Of a DNA stretch of 15,032 nucleotides, positions 1-6,762 are shown one piece after another. Numbering within the stretch: position 1 is the stretch's first letter; each line of letters begins with the position of its first letter. Source of the stretch: Treponema sp. (GTDB lineage: Bacteria; Spirochaetota; Spirochaetia; Treponematales; Treponemataceae); NCBI GenBank assembly GCA_017390125.1, contig JAFPCT010000154.1:1-15032 (forward strand), given 5' to 3'. Both the position numbers and the translations under genes were made by a program. A model generated the notes under the pieces. That model had not been told where the DNA came from, did no database searches, and was given only the letters and a program-made list of their open reading frames with translations.

Positions 1-661
1 AGAACAGATTGCTCGGCAACTGGATAATGCAGTCGATAAAGTTGTTGTCAATCAGATACTTTCTGATTTTCTGCTCTGCACCACCACGGTACATAATACC
101 GGGGAAACAAACAATAGCCGCTGTGCCGCCTGTTGCAAGCCAGGAAAGAGAGTGCATGATAAACGCAAGGTCAGCCTTGCTCTTGGGCGCAAGTACACCT
201 GCAGGAGCAAAACGGGGGTCGTTGATAAGAACGGGGTTATCTTCGCCCTCCCACTTGATTGAGTAAGGCGGATTTGAAACGATAACCTCGAAAGGCTCAT
301 CATCCCAATGCTGGGGTGAAAGAAGTGTATCTTCATTTGCAATATCAAACTTATCGTAGTCAATATCGTGAAGGAACATATTGATACGGCAAAGGTTATA
401 TGTAGTGATATTGATTTCCTGACCGTAGAAGCCCTGACGGACTTTTTCTTTGCCGAGAATTTTGGCAGCTTTAAGAAGGAGCGAACCAGAACCGCAGGCG
501 GGGTCATAAACCTTATTGATTTCGGTTTTGCCGACAATGGCAAGCTTTGTCAGCAGTTCTGAAACTTCCTGAGGAGTAAAGTACTCGCCACCGCTTTTGC
601 CTGCATTGCCTGCATACATACCCATAAGGAACTCATAAGCATCACCAAAAGCATCAATGCT
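1..661 (-). CDS. hsdM: Type I restriction-modification DNA methyltransferase subunit M (partial at both ends)
   Basis: HsdM is the modification subunit of type I restriction-modification systems. It transfers a methyl group from S-adenosylmethionine to adenine N6 and works with HsdS and HsdR. The minus strand reads as one uninterrupted frame across this stretch. It contains the segment DAFGDAYEFLMGMYA, then SGGEYFTP, the SAM-binding motif DPACGSGS (codons at 482-505) and the catalytic motif NPPY (263-274). The C-terminal part continues beyond the left edge. The N-terminal part is missing: upstream of about position 661 the frame changes character and meets a TAG at 674-676, with no plausible start. 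All 19 glycine codons are GGT or GGC and none is GGA, unlike every neighbouring gene checked. Identity is clear. Whether the gene belongs to the same genome as the rest of the window is doubtful, because it is broken exactly where the metQ fragment starts. Confidence 0.9.
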
Positions 662-662
662 T
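649..662. other. hsdM/metQ junction with a 6-bp inverted repeat
   Basis: Two genes of opposite orientation, both lacking their 5' ends, meet here. The meeting point carries AAGCAT-CA-ATGCTT, a 6-bp inverted repeat with a 2-base spacer. Leftward hsdM similarity starts within this repeat (codons for S-I-D-A-F) and rightward metQ similarity starts at or just after it (M-L-E-K-Q). There is no intergenic DNA, promoter or transposon end between them. This is what a chimeric assembly join or a short-homology recombination point would look like; the sequence alone does not decide. Confidence 0.7.
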
Positions 663-1319
663 GAAAAACAGGGCTATAAGGTAAATGCCGTAGATTTTTC
701 GGATCTTCTTACTGCTGATATCGCCTTGAACGACGGAAGCGTTGATTTCAACGTAGAGCAGCATACTGCCTATCTTGAGAACTTCAATGCAAATTACAAC
801 GGTGACCTTGTTCCTGTTTCTCCGATTCCTACTGTACCGGCTGGAATCTATTCAGTAAATCACAAGTCTCTTTCAGAAGTAAAGGAGGGTGCTCACATTG
901 CTGTTCCTAATGATGCTTCAAATACAGCCCGCGCATACCTTCTCCTGCAGAAACTTGGCTGGATCAAACTTGATTCAAAAATCAATCCTACAAACGTAAC
1001 CCAGGATGACATCATCGAAAATCCGAAGAACCTTGTGTTCACAGAGCAGAAGTCGCTTACAATTCCTGCTGCAATTCAGGATTTCGACTATGTAGTAATT
1101 ACAGGAAGCGTAGTTTACAACGCTGGAATTGATGCATCAACTGCGCTTGCTACAGAAGACATCCTTCCTCACCTTATCCTTCAGGTTACTGTGAAGAATT
1201 CAAATAAAGATGCTCAGTGGTCAAAAGACATTGCCGCTGCATATCACAGCAAGGAATTCAAGGAATACCTTGCAGAAAACAACAAGGACCTCTGGTGGAT
1301 TCCGGAAGAGCTCCGCTGA
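657..1319 (+). CDS. metQ: MetQ/NlpA-family methionine-binding lipoprotein, 5'-truncated
   Basis: The protein resembles the substrate-binding lipoprotein of the MetNIQ D/L-methionine ABC importer (NlpA family), which binds methionine outside the cytoplasmic membrane. Family-type segments are visible: LEKQGYKV followed by VDFSD, DGSVDFNVEQH, an IAVPNDASNTARAYLLLQ block, and a C-terminal SKEFKEYL. Its 220 residues are about 50 fewer than usual. The whole front is absent: no signal peptide, no lipobox cysteine and no first beta-strand. The ATG at 657 is therefore simply the first methionine after the break, since the frame upstream is closed by TAA at 636-638. No metN or metI is nearby. Half of its eight glycine codons are GGA, matching the genes to its right and not hsdM. 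A good terminator follows directly. As it stands the product could not be exported, so this is a gene fragment or the product of a misjoin. Confidence 0.85.
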   Translation: MLEKQGYKVNAVDFSDLLTADIALNDGSVDFNVEQHTAYLENFNANYNGDLVPVSPIPTVPAGIYSVNHKSLSEVKEGAHIAVPNDASNTARAYLLLQKLGWIKLDSKINPTNVTQDDIIENPKNLVFTEQKSLTIPAAIQDFDYVVITGSVVYNAGIDASTALATEDILPHLILQVTVKNSNKDAQWSKDIAAAYHSKEFKEYLAENNKDLWWIPEELR

Positions 1320-1334
1320 TAAAGTTCTTTCAAT

Positions 1335-1374
1335 CCGTGCATTGCAGGACAGTTCTGTGTGCACGGTTTTTTTT
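1335..1374 (+). terminator. Intrinsic terminator of metQ
   Basis: CCGTGCA at 1335-1341 pairs with TGCACGG at 1360-1366, with a nested ACAG-TT-CTGT hairpin in the loop, followed by eight T (1367-1374). It lies 16 bases after the metQ stop codon. Its T-run nearly touches the promoter region of the next gene. Confidence 0.88.
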
Positions 1375-1375
1375 C

Positions 1376-1402
1376 TTGCAACAAATGCTGTATCTTTATA
1401 AA
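1376..1402 (+). promoter_or_regulatory. Possible promoter of the MATE transporter gene
   Basis: TTGCAA (1376-1381) and TATAAA (1397-1402) are separated by 15 bases and lie just 8 bases before the ATG at 1411. No Shine-Dalgarno sequence is visible, so any transcript would have a very short or absent leader. The spacing is shorter than ideal, so this is tentative. Confidence 0.35.
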
Positions 1403-1410
1403 TTTATCCC

Positions 1411-2757
1411 ATGGCAAAAAATCTAACTCATGGAAGCGTATTCAAAAGTCTGATTGCTTTTTCAATTCCGTTCATGCTTTCTTCCTTTCTGCAGACTCTT
1501 TACGGCATGGCAGATCTTTTTATAATAGGAAAGTTCAACGATGCTCCGGTCATAAATGCCGTTTCAATTGGAAGCCAGATAATGCATATGATTACAGTAA
1601 TGCTCCTGGGGCTTTCCATGGGAACTGCCGTTCTTGTGGGAAGGTCTGTCGGGGCAGGGGAGTCAAAAAAAGCGTCCCTTGTAATCGGCAATTCCATAAG
1701 CCTTTTTGCTTTCGTTACCCTTCCCCTTACAGTCATACTTCTTGTGCTCTGCCCGAAAATCGTCAGTCTGATGCACACTCCGCCGGAAGCCTTTGAACAG
1801 ACTCAGACTTATCTTTCAATTTGTTTTTCAGGAATACCCTTCATAACGGCATACAATGTCATCGCTTCCGTCTTCCGTGGAACGGGGGATTCAAAGCATC
1901 CTATGTATTTTGTTGCATTTGCCTGCCTGATGAACATTCTGCTGGATTTTCTTTTTGTAGGTGTATTCAATATGCAGGCCGGAGGAGCTGCCCTTGCAAC
2001 TGTCCTGTCTCAGACATTCTCAGTTTTCCTTTCCCTGCTTTTCTGGAAAAAGCTGAACGGCGACCTTATCCTTTCCGGAAAGGAGCTTGTGGTTCAGAAG
2101 TCAACGGTTTCTTCCATATTGAAAATCGGAATTCCTGTTTCATGTCAGGACGGATTCATTCAGGTTTCGTTTCTGATAATCACAGTTATTGCAAACAGTC
2201 GGGGAGTAAGTATTGCCACTGCAGTAGGTCTTGTTGAGAAGATAATATGTTTTCTCTTCCTTGTGCCTTCCAGCATGCTTTCTGCAATTTCTACGCTTGC
2301 GGCTCAGAATATCGGTGCAGGAGAAACTTCCAGAGCCCAGAGAGCCCTTTTTTACGGCATTCTGATTTCAGCTGGCTGCGGGGCTTTTTTTGCTTTCCTG
2401 TTTCAGTTTGTCTCCGCTCCCGTTCTTCTCGCATTTACCACAGATGAGCTGGTTGTTTATTTCGGAACTCAATACCTTAAAGCCTATGTCATCGACTGCA
2501 TTTTTGCCGCCGTACATTTCTGTTTTTCGGGATTTTTCTGTGCTTCCGGTCATTCATTCATATCATTCCTGCATAATGCGGCATCAATTGTCTTGATCAG
2601 GATTCCTGGAGCCGCCCTTGCGTCAAAATTTTATCCAGAGACCCTATATCCCATGGGTCTTGCCGCTCCCTTAGGCTCCCTGTTCAGCACACTCATCTGT
2701 CTTCTTGCATATATACATCTCAGAAGAAAACGGTTTGATTGTATTCCTTCTGCCTGA
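1411..2757 (+). CDS. MATE-family multidrug/toxin efflux transporter
   Basis: An integral inner-membrane protein of 448 residues, the usual MATE length. Members exchange Na+ or H+ for cationic drugs, dyes or metabolites. The N-terminus MAKNLTHGSVFKSLIAFSIP, followed by PFMLSSFLQTLYGMADLFIIGKF, is typical of the family's first helix pair. RGTGDSKHPM at about 156-165 is the conserved loop after the fourth helix, and the second half repeats the pattern with NIGAGETSRAQ. Hydrophobic segments are consistent with twelve helices in two six-helix halves. The substrate cannot be read from sequence. The start at 1411 is the first methionine, has no ribosome binding site, and lies just downstream of a TATAAA box. 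It is followed after 45 bases by the DUF3737 gene with no terminator in between, so some co-transcription is possible. Confidence 0.92.
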   Translation: MAKNLTHGSVFKSLIAFSIPFMLSSFLQTLYGMADLFIIGKFNDAPVINAVSIGSQIMHMITVMLLGLSMGTAVLVGRSVGAGESKKASLVIGNSISLFAFVTLPLTVILLVLCPKIVSLMHTPPEAFEQTQTYLSICFSGIPFITAYNVIASVFRGTGDSKHPMYFVAFACLMNILLDFLFVGVFNMQAGGAALATVLSQTFSVFLSLLFWKKLNGDLILSGKELVVQKSTVSSILKIGIPVSCQDGFIQVSFLIITVIANSRGVSIATAVGLVEKIICFLFLVPSSMLSAISTLAAQNIGAGETSRAQRALFYGILISAGCGAFFAFLFQFVSAPVLLAFTTDELVVYFGTQYLKAYVIDCIFAAVHFCFSGFFCASGHSFISFLHNAASIVLIRIPGAALASKFYPETLYPMGLAAPLGSLFSTLICLLAYIHLRRKRFDCIPSA

Positions 2758-2767
2758 ATTTGTTTTA

Positions 2768-2796
2768 TAGACTTTTGAAATCCTCTATATTATATT
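2768..2796 (+). promoter_or_regulatory. Candidate promoter of the DUF3737 gene, leaderless type
   Basis: TAGACT (2768-2773, 4 of 6 to the -35 consensus), 17 bases, then TATATT (2791-2796, 5 of 6 to the -10 consensus). Only six bases separate the -10 box from the ATG at 2803, so the predicted transcription start falls on or beside the start codon. No Shine-Dalgarno sequence is present. A second TATATT at 2786-2791 makes the exact box uncertain. Confidence 0.5.
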
Positions 2797-2802
2797 TATT
2801 CT

Positions 2803-3684
2803 ATGAAAAACACTTCAAAAACTGTTATAAAGGAACAGCGTCTTACCGGAGAGCGTGCCCTTTTTATGAGCCGGGAACTTGATGTATCAGACTGCATCTT
2901 TGCCGACGGAGAAAGTCCTCTCAAAGAAAGCCACGGCATCAGGGTTTTCAATTCGTCTTTTCAATGGAAGTATCCCCTGTGGTATTGTTCTGACGTAGAA
3001 GTTTCGGATTCAACTTTTTTTGACATGGCTCGTGCCGGAATATGGTACACAAAGAACATTACCCTTTCAGACTGCCTTTATGAAGCCCCTAAGGGATTCC
3101 GCCGGGTGGACGGACTTAAAGTCCGCAGCATGAGCATTCCTAATGCTTTGGAAACATTGTGGCACTGCAGCAATGTGGACATGGAAAACATTACTGTGCG
3201 CGGGGATTATTTTGCCCTGGACTGCGAGAATGTCCGTATCAGACACATGAATCTTACTGGAAACTATGTGTTTGACGGCTGCAGGAATGTAGAAGTCTCA
3301 GATTCAAAGCTTATTGCAAAGGATGCCTTCTGGAACTGCGAGAACGTAGTTGTCCGCAACTGCTACATTTCCGGGGAATATACCGGCTGGAATTCCAAAA
3401 ACATAACTTTCATAAACTGTACCCTGGAAAGCCTGCAGGGATTCTGCTACATGGAAAACGTAAAGCTTGTGGACTGCAAGCTCCTGAATACAAACCTTGC
3501 TTTTGAATATTCAACGGTTGATGCAGAGGTTCTTACGGAAATTGAAAGCATAAAAAATCCTCTGGGCGGAAAAATCCGCTGCAAGAAAATCGGTGAAATC
3601 ATCTTTGATGACATGAAAGTTGACCGCAGCAAAACTGAAATAATCTGTACCGGGCAGCTGACAGAGAGTCTGCATGAAGTATGA
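2803..3684 (+). CDS. DUF3737 family protein, right-handed beta-helix type
   Basis: A cytoplasmic-looking 293-residue protein with no signal peptide or membrane segment, recognised as DUF3737; the biochemical function is unknown. The body is built of short coils sharing a pattern of aromatic-x-C-x-N-V-x-V-x-x-C-x-L. The N-V (or equivalent) pair falls at residues 64, 85, 104, 124, 143, 162, 181, 200, 219 and 238. That is a near-perfect 19-residue spacing, with two weaker coils before it (around 26 and 46). This implies a parallel beta-helix stack with an asparagine-like ladder. The last 50 residues depart from the repeat. The stop overlaps the start of the following C-S lyase gene by 11 bases, so the two proteins are probably made together. 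Pectate-lyase-like folds often bind or act on carbohydrate, but no catalytic residues can be assigned here. Confidence 0.85.
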   Translation: MKNTSKTVIKEQRLTGERALFMSRELDVSDCIFADGESPLKESHGIRVFNSSFQWKYPLWYCSDVEVSDSTFFDMARAGIWYTKNITLSDCLYEAPKGFRRVDGLKVRSMSIPNALETLWHCSNVDMENITVRGDYFALDCENVRIRHMNLTGNYVFDGCRNVEVSDSKLIAKDAFWNCENVVVRNCYISGEYTGWNSKNITFINCTLESLQGFCYMENVKLVDCKLLNTNLAFEYSTVDAEVLTEIESIKNPLGGKIRCKKIGEIIFDDMKVDRSKTEIICTGQLTESLHEV

Positions 3685-4852
3685 TTTTGACCGCATAATA
3701 TCCCGGGAAGGAACTTTTTCTGTAAAATGGGATTCAGTTGAAAAAGATGAGATCCCCCTCTGGATTGCAGACATGGATTTTGCCACGGCACCTGCTGTTC
3801 TGGAAGCAGTGCAAAAGCGTGCCGCCCATGGAATCTTCGGCTATTCGGACATTCCTGATGAATGGGCAGCAGCCTACGTTCACTGGTGGAAAACCCGCCA
3901 TGACTTTGAGCTTGAAAAGGAAAACCTTATTTTCTGTGTCGGAGTGATTCCTGCAATTTCAACTGCAGTAAGAAAGTTCTCGACTCCTGCAGAAAAGGTC
4001 GTGGTGCTGACTCCCGTGTACAATATTTTTTTCAACAGCATAGTGAATAACGGCCGTCGGATTTCGGACTGTCCGCTTTTGTATGAGGATGGAAAATACA
4101 GCATCGATTTTGATCTGCTTGAGGAAAAACTTTCTGACCCTCTTGCGACCATGCTTATTTTCTGCAATCCCCACAATCCGGTAGGAAAAATCTGGACCCG
4201 GGAGGAGTTGAGCCGCATCGGTGAGCTTTGCAAAAAGCATCACATTACGGTCGTTTCAGATGAAATTCACTGCGACATAGTTTCTCCTGGAAAATCCTAT
4301 GTGCCTTTTCCTTCAGCAAGCGAGACCTGCCGCCAGATTTCAATTACCTGCATTGCACCTACGAAATGCTTTAATATTGCCGGCATAAATACTGCTGCTG
4401 TATACGTTCCGGATGAAGCCCTCCGCAACAGGATGAACCGTGCCCTGAATACTGATGAAGTGGCAGAACCTAATTCCTTTGCTGTTACGGCGGCTGTGGC
4501 TGCATTTACAAAAGGCGCTTCCTGGCTTGATTCCCTCTGTGAATACATTGAAGAAAACCGGCGTTTTGCCTGCAGTTTTTTTGCCTGGAACATTCCTCAG
4601 ATAAAACCTGTTTCCGCAGAAGCGACATACCTTCTTTGGCTTGACGTATCTGCCCTTTCTGATGACAGCCGCGCCCTCTGTGATTTTTTCCGCAGGAAAG
4701 CCAGGGTGCGCCTTGCCGCCGGAGCTGAATACGGTGCTTCCGGAGAATCATTCCTCCGCCTGAATCTTGCCTCTCCCCGGCCTTTGCTTGAAGAAGCCCT
4801 TAACCGCATGAAAAACAGCCTCCGGGACAAGTTATCGACAGATACCCTATAA
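3674..4852 (+). CDS. MalY/PatB family PLP-dependent C-S beta-lyase (cystathionine beta-lyase-like aminotransferase)
   Basis: A fold-type I PLP enzyme of 392 residues, the usual length for the family. Such enzymes cleave C-S bonds of cystathionine or cysteine, giving pyruvate, ammonia and a thiol such as homocysteine. Family signatures appear in order: the N-terminal KYDFD...R..T.S.KWD; PLWIADMDF (28-36); NPHNPVGKIW (165-174); SDEIHCDIV (195-203), whose aspartate contacts the PLP pyridine; and PTKCFNIAG with the Schiff-base lysine at 231. RLNLASPR near the C-terminus supplies the carboxylate-binding arginine. The start codon at 3674 lies inside the DUF3737 gene and lacks a strong ribosome binding site, pointing to translational coupling. 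E. coli MalY also moonlights as a regulator, but nothing here shows that. An aminotransferase role cannot be excluded. Confidence 0.9.
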   Translation: MKYDFDRIISREGTFSVKWDSVEKDEIPLWIADMDFATAPAVLEAVQKRAAHGIFGYSDIPDEWAAAYVHWWKTRHDFELEKENLIFCVGVIPAISTAVRKFSTPAEKVVVLTPVYNIFFNSIVNNGRRISDCPLLYEDGKYSIDFDLLEEKLSDPLATMLIFCNPHNPVGKIWTREELSRIGELCKKHHITVVSDEIHCDIVSPGKSYVPFPSASETCRQISITCIAPTKCFNIAGINTAAVYVPDEALRNRMNRALNTDEVAEPNSFAVTAAVAAFTKGASWLDSLCEYIEENRRFACSFFAWNIPQIKPVSAEATYLLWLDVSALSDDSRALCDFFRRKARVRLAAGAEYGASGESFLRLNLASPRPLLEEALNRMKNSLRDKLSTDTL

Positions 4853-4864
4853 ATATGGTATGTT
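4835..4864 (+). promoter_or_regulatory. Candidate fhs promoter
   Basis: TCGACA (4835-4840, 5 of 6 to the -35 consensus), 18 bases, then TATGTT (4859-4864, 4 of 6). It begins inside the last codons of the malY-like gene and would give fhs a short independent leader of about 25 bases. Confidence 0.4.
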
Positions 4865-4885
4865 TTATCTGAAGTTTTACCAAGT

Positions 4886-4890
4886 AAGGA
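4886..4890 (+). promoter_or_regulatory. fhs ribosome binding site
   Basis: AAGGA, six bases before the ATG at 4897. It supports that start, and it is notable because several other genes in the window have no such site. Confidence 0.75.
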
Positions 4891-4896
4891 AAAATT

Positions 4897-6579
4897 ATGA
4901 CAGATATTGAAATCGCTCAGAAGAATGTGATGAGTCCTATTTCGGACGTTGTAAAGAAAATCGGACTGACCGAAGATGACCTTGAGTTCTACGGAAAATA
5001 CAAGGCCAAGCTTACAATGAAAAAACTCCGCGAATTTCAGGCGGTTGCTTCCGACCCTAAAAAGCGCGGAAAGCTCATCCTTGTAACTGCAATTACACCG
5101 ACTCCTGCAGGCGAAGGAAAATCAACTGTTTCAATAGGGCTCGGCGACGGACTTAATAAAATTGGAAAGAAAACCGTAATTGCTCTCCGTGAGCCAAGCC
5201 TTGGACCTTGTTTCGGCGTAAAAGGCGGTGCCTGTGGTGGCGGATATGCTCAGATTGTCCCTATGGAAGACATAAACCTTCACTTTACGGGGGACATTCA
5301 CGCAATTTCAATTGCAAACAACCTGATTGCCGCATTGGTGGACAACCATATTCAGCAGGGCAACGAGCTTGGAATTGATCCTCGCACTGTTACATGGAAA
5401 CGCTGCGTGGACTTGAACGACCGTCAGCTCCGCAATATTGTAAGCGGTCTCGGCGCCCGCACGGACGGAACTCCTCGTGAAGATCACTTTCAGATTACAG
5501 TTGCTTCAGAAATCATGGCAATAATCTGCCTTTCACGTTCAATTACAGAGCTCAAAGAACGCATTTCTAACATTACGATTGGAAAGAACTGCAACCGCGA
5601 GGAAGTTAAATTCGGAGACCTTAAGTGTACAGGCGCCGTTGCAGCTCTTCTTAAAGATGCCGTTCGTCCTAATATAGTTCAGACACTGGAAAAAAATCCG
5701 GTATTTGTTCACGGCGGTCCTTTCGCAAATATTGCCCATGGATGCAACTCAATCAACGCAACATTGAGCGCCCTTGCTACCGGCGACTATGTGGTTACAG
5801 AAGCTGGTTTTGCCGCAGACCTTGGCGCTGAAAAATTCATGGACATAAAGTGCCGTATTGCAGGCATTGCTCCTGATGCAGTTGTAATTGTTGCCACAAT
5901 CCGTGCCCTCAAGATGCACGGAGGCGTTGCAAAAACAGAGCTTTCAGCTCCGAATGTAGAGGCTCTCAGAAAAGGTTTTGAAAACCTCAAGGCTCACATT
6001 GAGAATGTAGGTAAATTCGGAGTTCCTGCTGTTGTCGCAGTAAATAAGTTTGTGACAGATACAGATGAAGAAATTGCAGAGCTTGAGAGACTTTGCAAGG
6101 AAAACGGTTCCGTTGCAGTTCTCTGCGAAGGCTGGGGAAAAGGCGGCGAGGGTGCTGTTGAGCTTGCAAAAGTTGTTGCAGAAACCTGTGACAGCGGAAA
6201 AGCTTCGTTCCACCACCTTTATGAATCAGAGCTTCCTTTGGACAAAAAAATCGAAAAGATTGCAAAGGAAATCTATCATGCTGACCGCGTTGAGTTTCAG
6301 GGAACTTCTCTGAAAAAACTCAAGGAAATGGAGGCAAAAGGATACGGAAATCTTCCTGTATGTGTAGCTAAGACACAGAACTCTATTTCACATGATCCTA
6401 AGCTTGTAGGCGCTCCTGGCGGATACGTTTTCCCTGTACGGGACGTTCAGTTGTATTCCGGCGCAGGTTTTGTTGTAGCCCTTGCAGGTGACATCATGAC
6501 AATGCCAGGACTTCCAAAGGCTCCTGCCGCATTGAACATTGACGTAGATGACGATGGTGTGATCAGCGGCTTGTTCTAA
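4897..6579 (+). CDS. fhs: Formate-tetrahydrofolate ligase
   Basis: Catalyses ATP-dependent formylation of tetrahydrofolate with formate to give 10-formyltetrahydrofolate in the cytoplasm. It feeds purine and formyl-methionine synthesis, and in acetogens the methyl branch of the Wood-Ljungdahl pathway. The 560 residues match the monofunctional bacterial enzyme. The nucleotide-binding P-loop TPAGEGKST is at 69-77, followed by the REPSLGPCFGVKGGA substrate-loop block and the FTGDIHAI segment. MTMPGLPKAPAALNIDVD closes the protein as expected. It is transcribed away from malY with its own ribosome binding site and is followed immediately by a strong terminator. No folD, metF or acs genes are nearby, so its role (salvage of formate or acetogenesis) cannot be read from context. 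Identification is secure. Confidence 0.97.
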   Translation: MTDIEIAQKNVMSPISDVVKKIGLTEDDLEFYGKYKAKLTMKKLREFQAVASDPKKRGKLILVTAITPTPAGEGKSTVSIGLGDGLNKIGKKTVIALREPSLGPCFGVKGGACGGGYAQIVPMEDINLHFTGDIHAISIANNLIAALVDNHIQQGNELGIDPRTVTWKRCVDLNDRQLRNIVSGLGARTDGTPREDHFQITVASEIMAIICLSRSITELKERISNITIGKNCNREEVKFGDLKCTGAVAALLKDAVRPNIVQTLEKNPVFVHGGPFANIAHGCNSINATLSALATGDYVVTEAGFAADLGAEKFMDIKCRIAGIAPDAVVIVATIRALKMHGGVAKTELSAPNVEALRKGFENLKAHIENVGKFGVPAVVAVNKFVTDTDEEIAELERLCKENGSVAVLCEGWGKGGEGAVELAKVVAETCDSGKASFHHLYESELPLDKKIEKIAKEIYHADRVEFQGTSLKKLKEMEAKGYGNLPVCVAKTQNSISHDPKLVGAPGGYVFPVRDVQLYSGAGFVVALAGDIMTMPGLPKAPAALNIDVDDDGVISGLF

Positions 6580-6594
6580 TGAAAGCCGGTACAT

Positions 6595-6629
6595 AAAAAA
6601 GGACTGCCCGAAAGGACAGTCCTTTTTTT
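6595..6629. terminator. Bidirectional intrinsic terminator shared by fhs and tRNA-Arg
   Basis: AAAAAAGGACTG (6595-6606) pairs perfectly with CAGTCCTTTTTT (6617-6628). Two inner C-G pairs close a GAAA tetraloop (6610-6613). The T-run 6623-6629 serves fhs on the plus strand; the A-run 6595-6600 becomes a T-run on the minus strand and serves the convergent tRNA. The plus-strand T-run touches the tRNA 3' end directly. Confidence 0.9.
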
Positions 6630-6702
6630 GATCCAGATGTGAGTCGAACACACGACCTGTCGCTTAGGAGGCGACCGCTCTATCCAACTGAGCTACAGGA
6701 TC
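6629..6702 (-). tRNA. tRNA-Arg(CCU)
   Basis: Read on the minus strand, this folds as a cloverleaf. The acceptor stem GATCCTG/CTGGATC has one T-T mismatch at the sixth pair. The D-arm contains GCTCAGTTGGATAGAGC. The anticodon stem is GTCGC/GCGAC around the loop CTCCTAA, giving anticodon CCT, which reads AGG. The T-arm GTGTG-TTCGACT-CACAT includes a G-T wobble. The discriminator A at 6629 lies in the terminator's A-run, and no CCA is encoded, so the tail must be added enzymatically. Confidence 0.93.
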
Positions 6703-6714
6703 AGATATAACATA

Positions 6715-6743
6715 ATTTTATATTAAATTTTGTTTTGCCGCAA
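6715..6743 (-). promoter_or_regulatory. Possible tRNA-Arg promoter
   Basis: On the minus strand TTGCGG (6738-6743), 17 bases, then TAAAAT (6715-6720), 12 bases before the mature tRNA 5' end. The -10 box is good (5 of 6) and the -35 box weak (3 of 6). The tRNA might also be read through from the hydrolase gene 60 bases upstream, as no terminator is visible there. Confidence 0.4.
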
Positions 6744-6762
6744 TAACAGAACAGAAAATGAA

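Noticed and set aside
52..543. A 163-codon minus-strand frame
   Set aside because: It is an out-of-frame shadow of hsdM: the neighbouring minus-strand frame carries the SAM-binding and NPPY motifs and runs unbroken through the same DNA.
1..1319. An integrated mobile element carrying the restriction system
   Set aside because: Tempting given the foreign codon use of hsdM, but no integrase, transposase, terminal repeat or attachment site is visible. The join has no intergenic DNA.
3447..4233. Several minus-strand frames of 90-117 codons opposite DUF3737 and the C-S lyase gene
   Set aside because: They lie wholly within well-identified plus-strand genes, have no family-like motifs and no ribosome binding sites.
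5787..6265. Overlapping minus- and plus-strand frames inside fhs
   Set aside because: fhs is complete and unambiguous here; these frames are by-products of its codon pattern.
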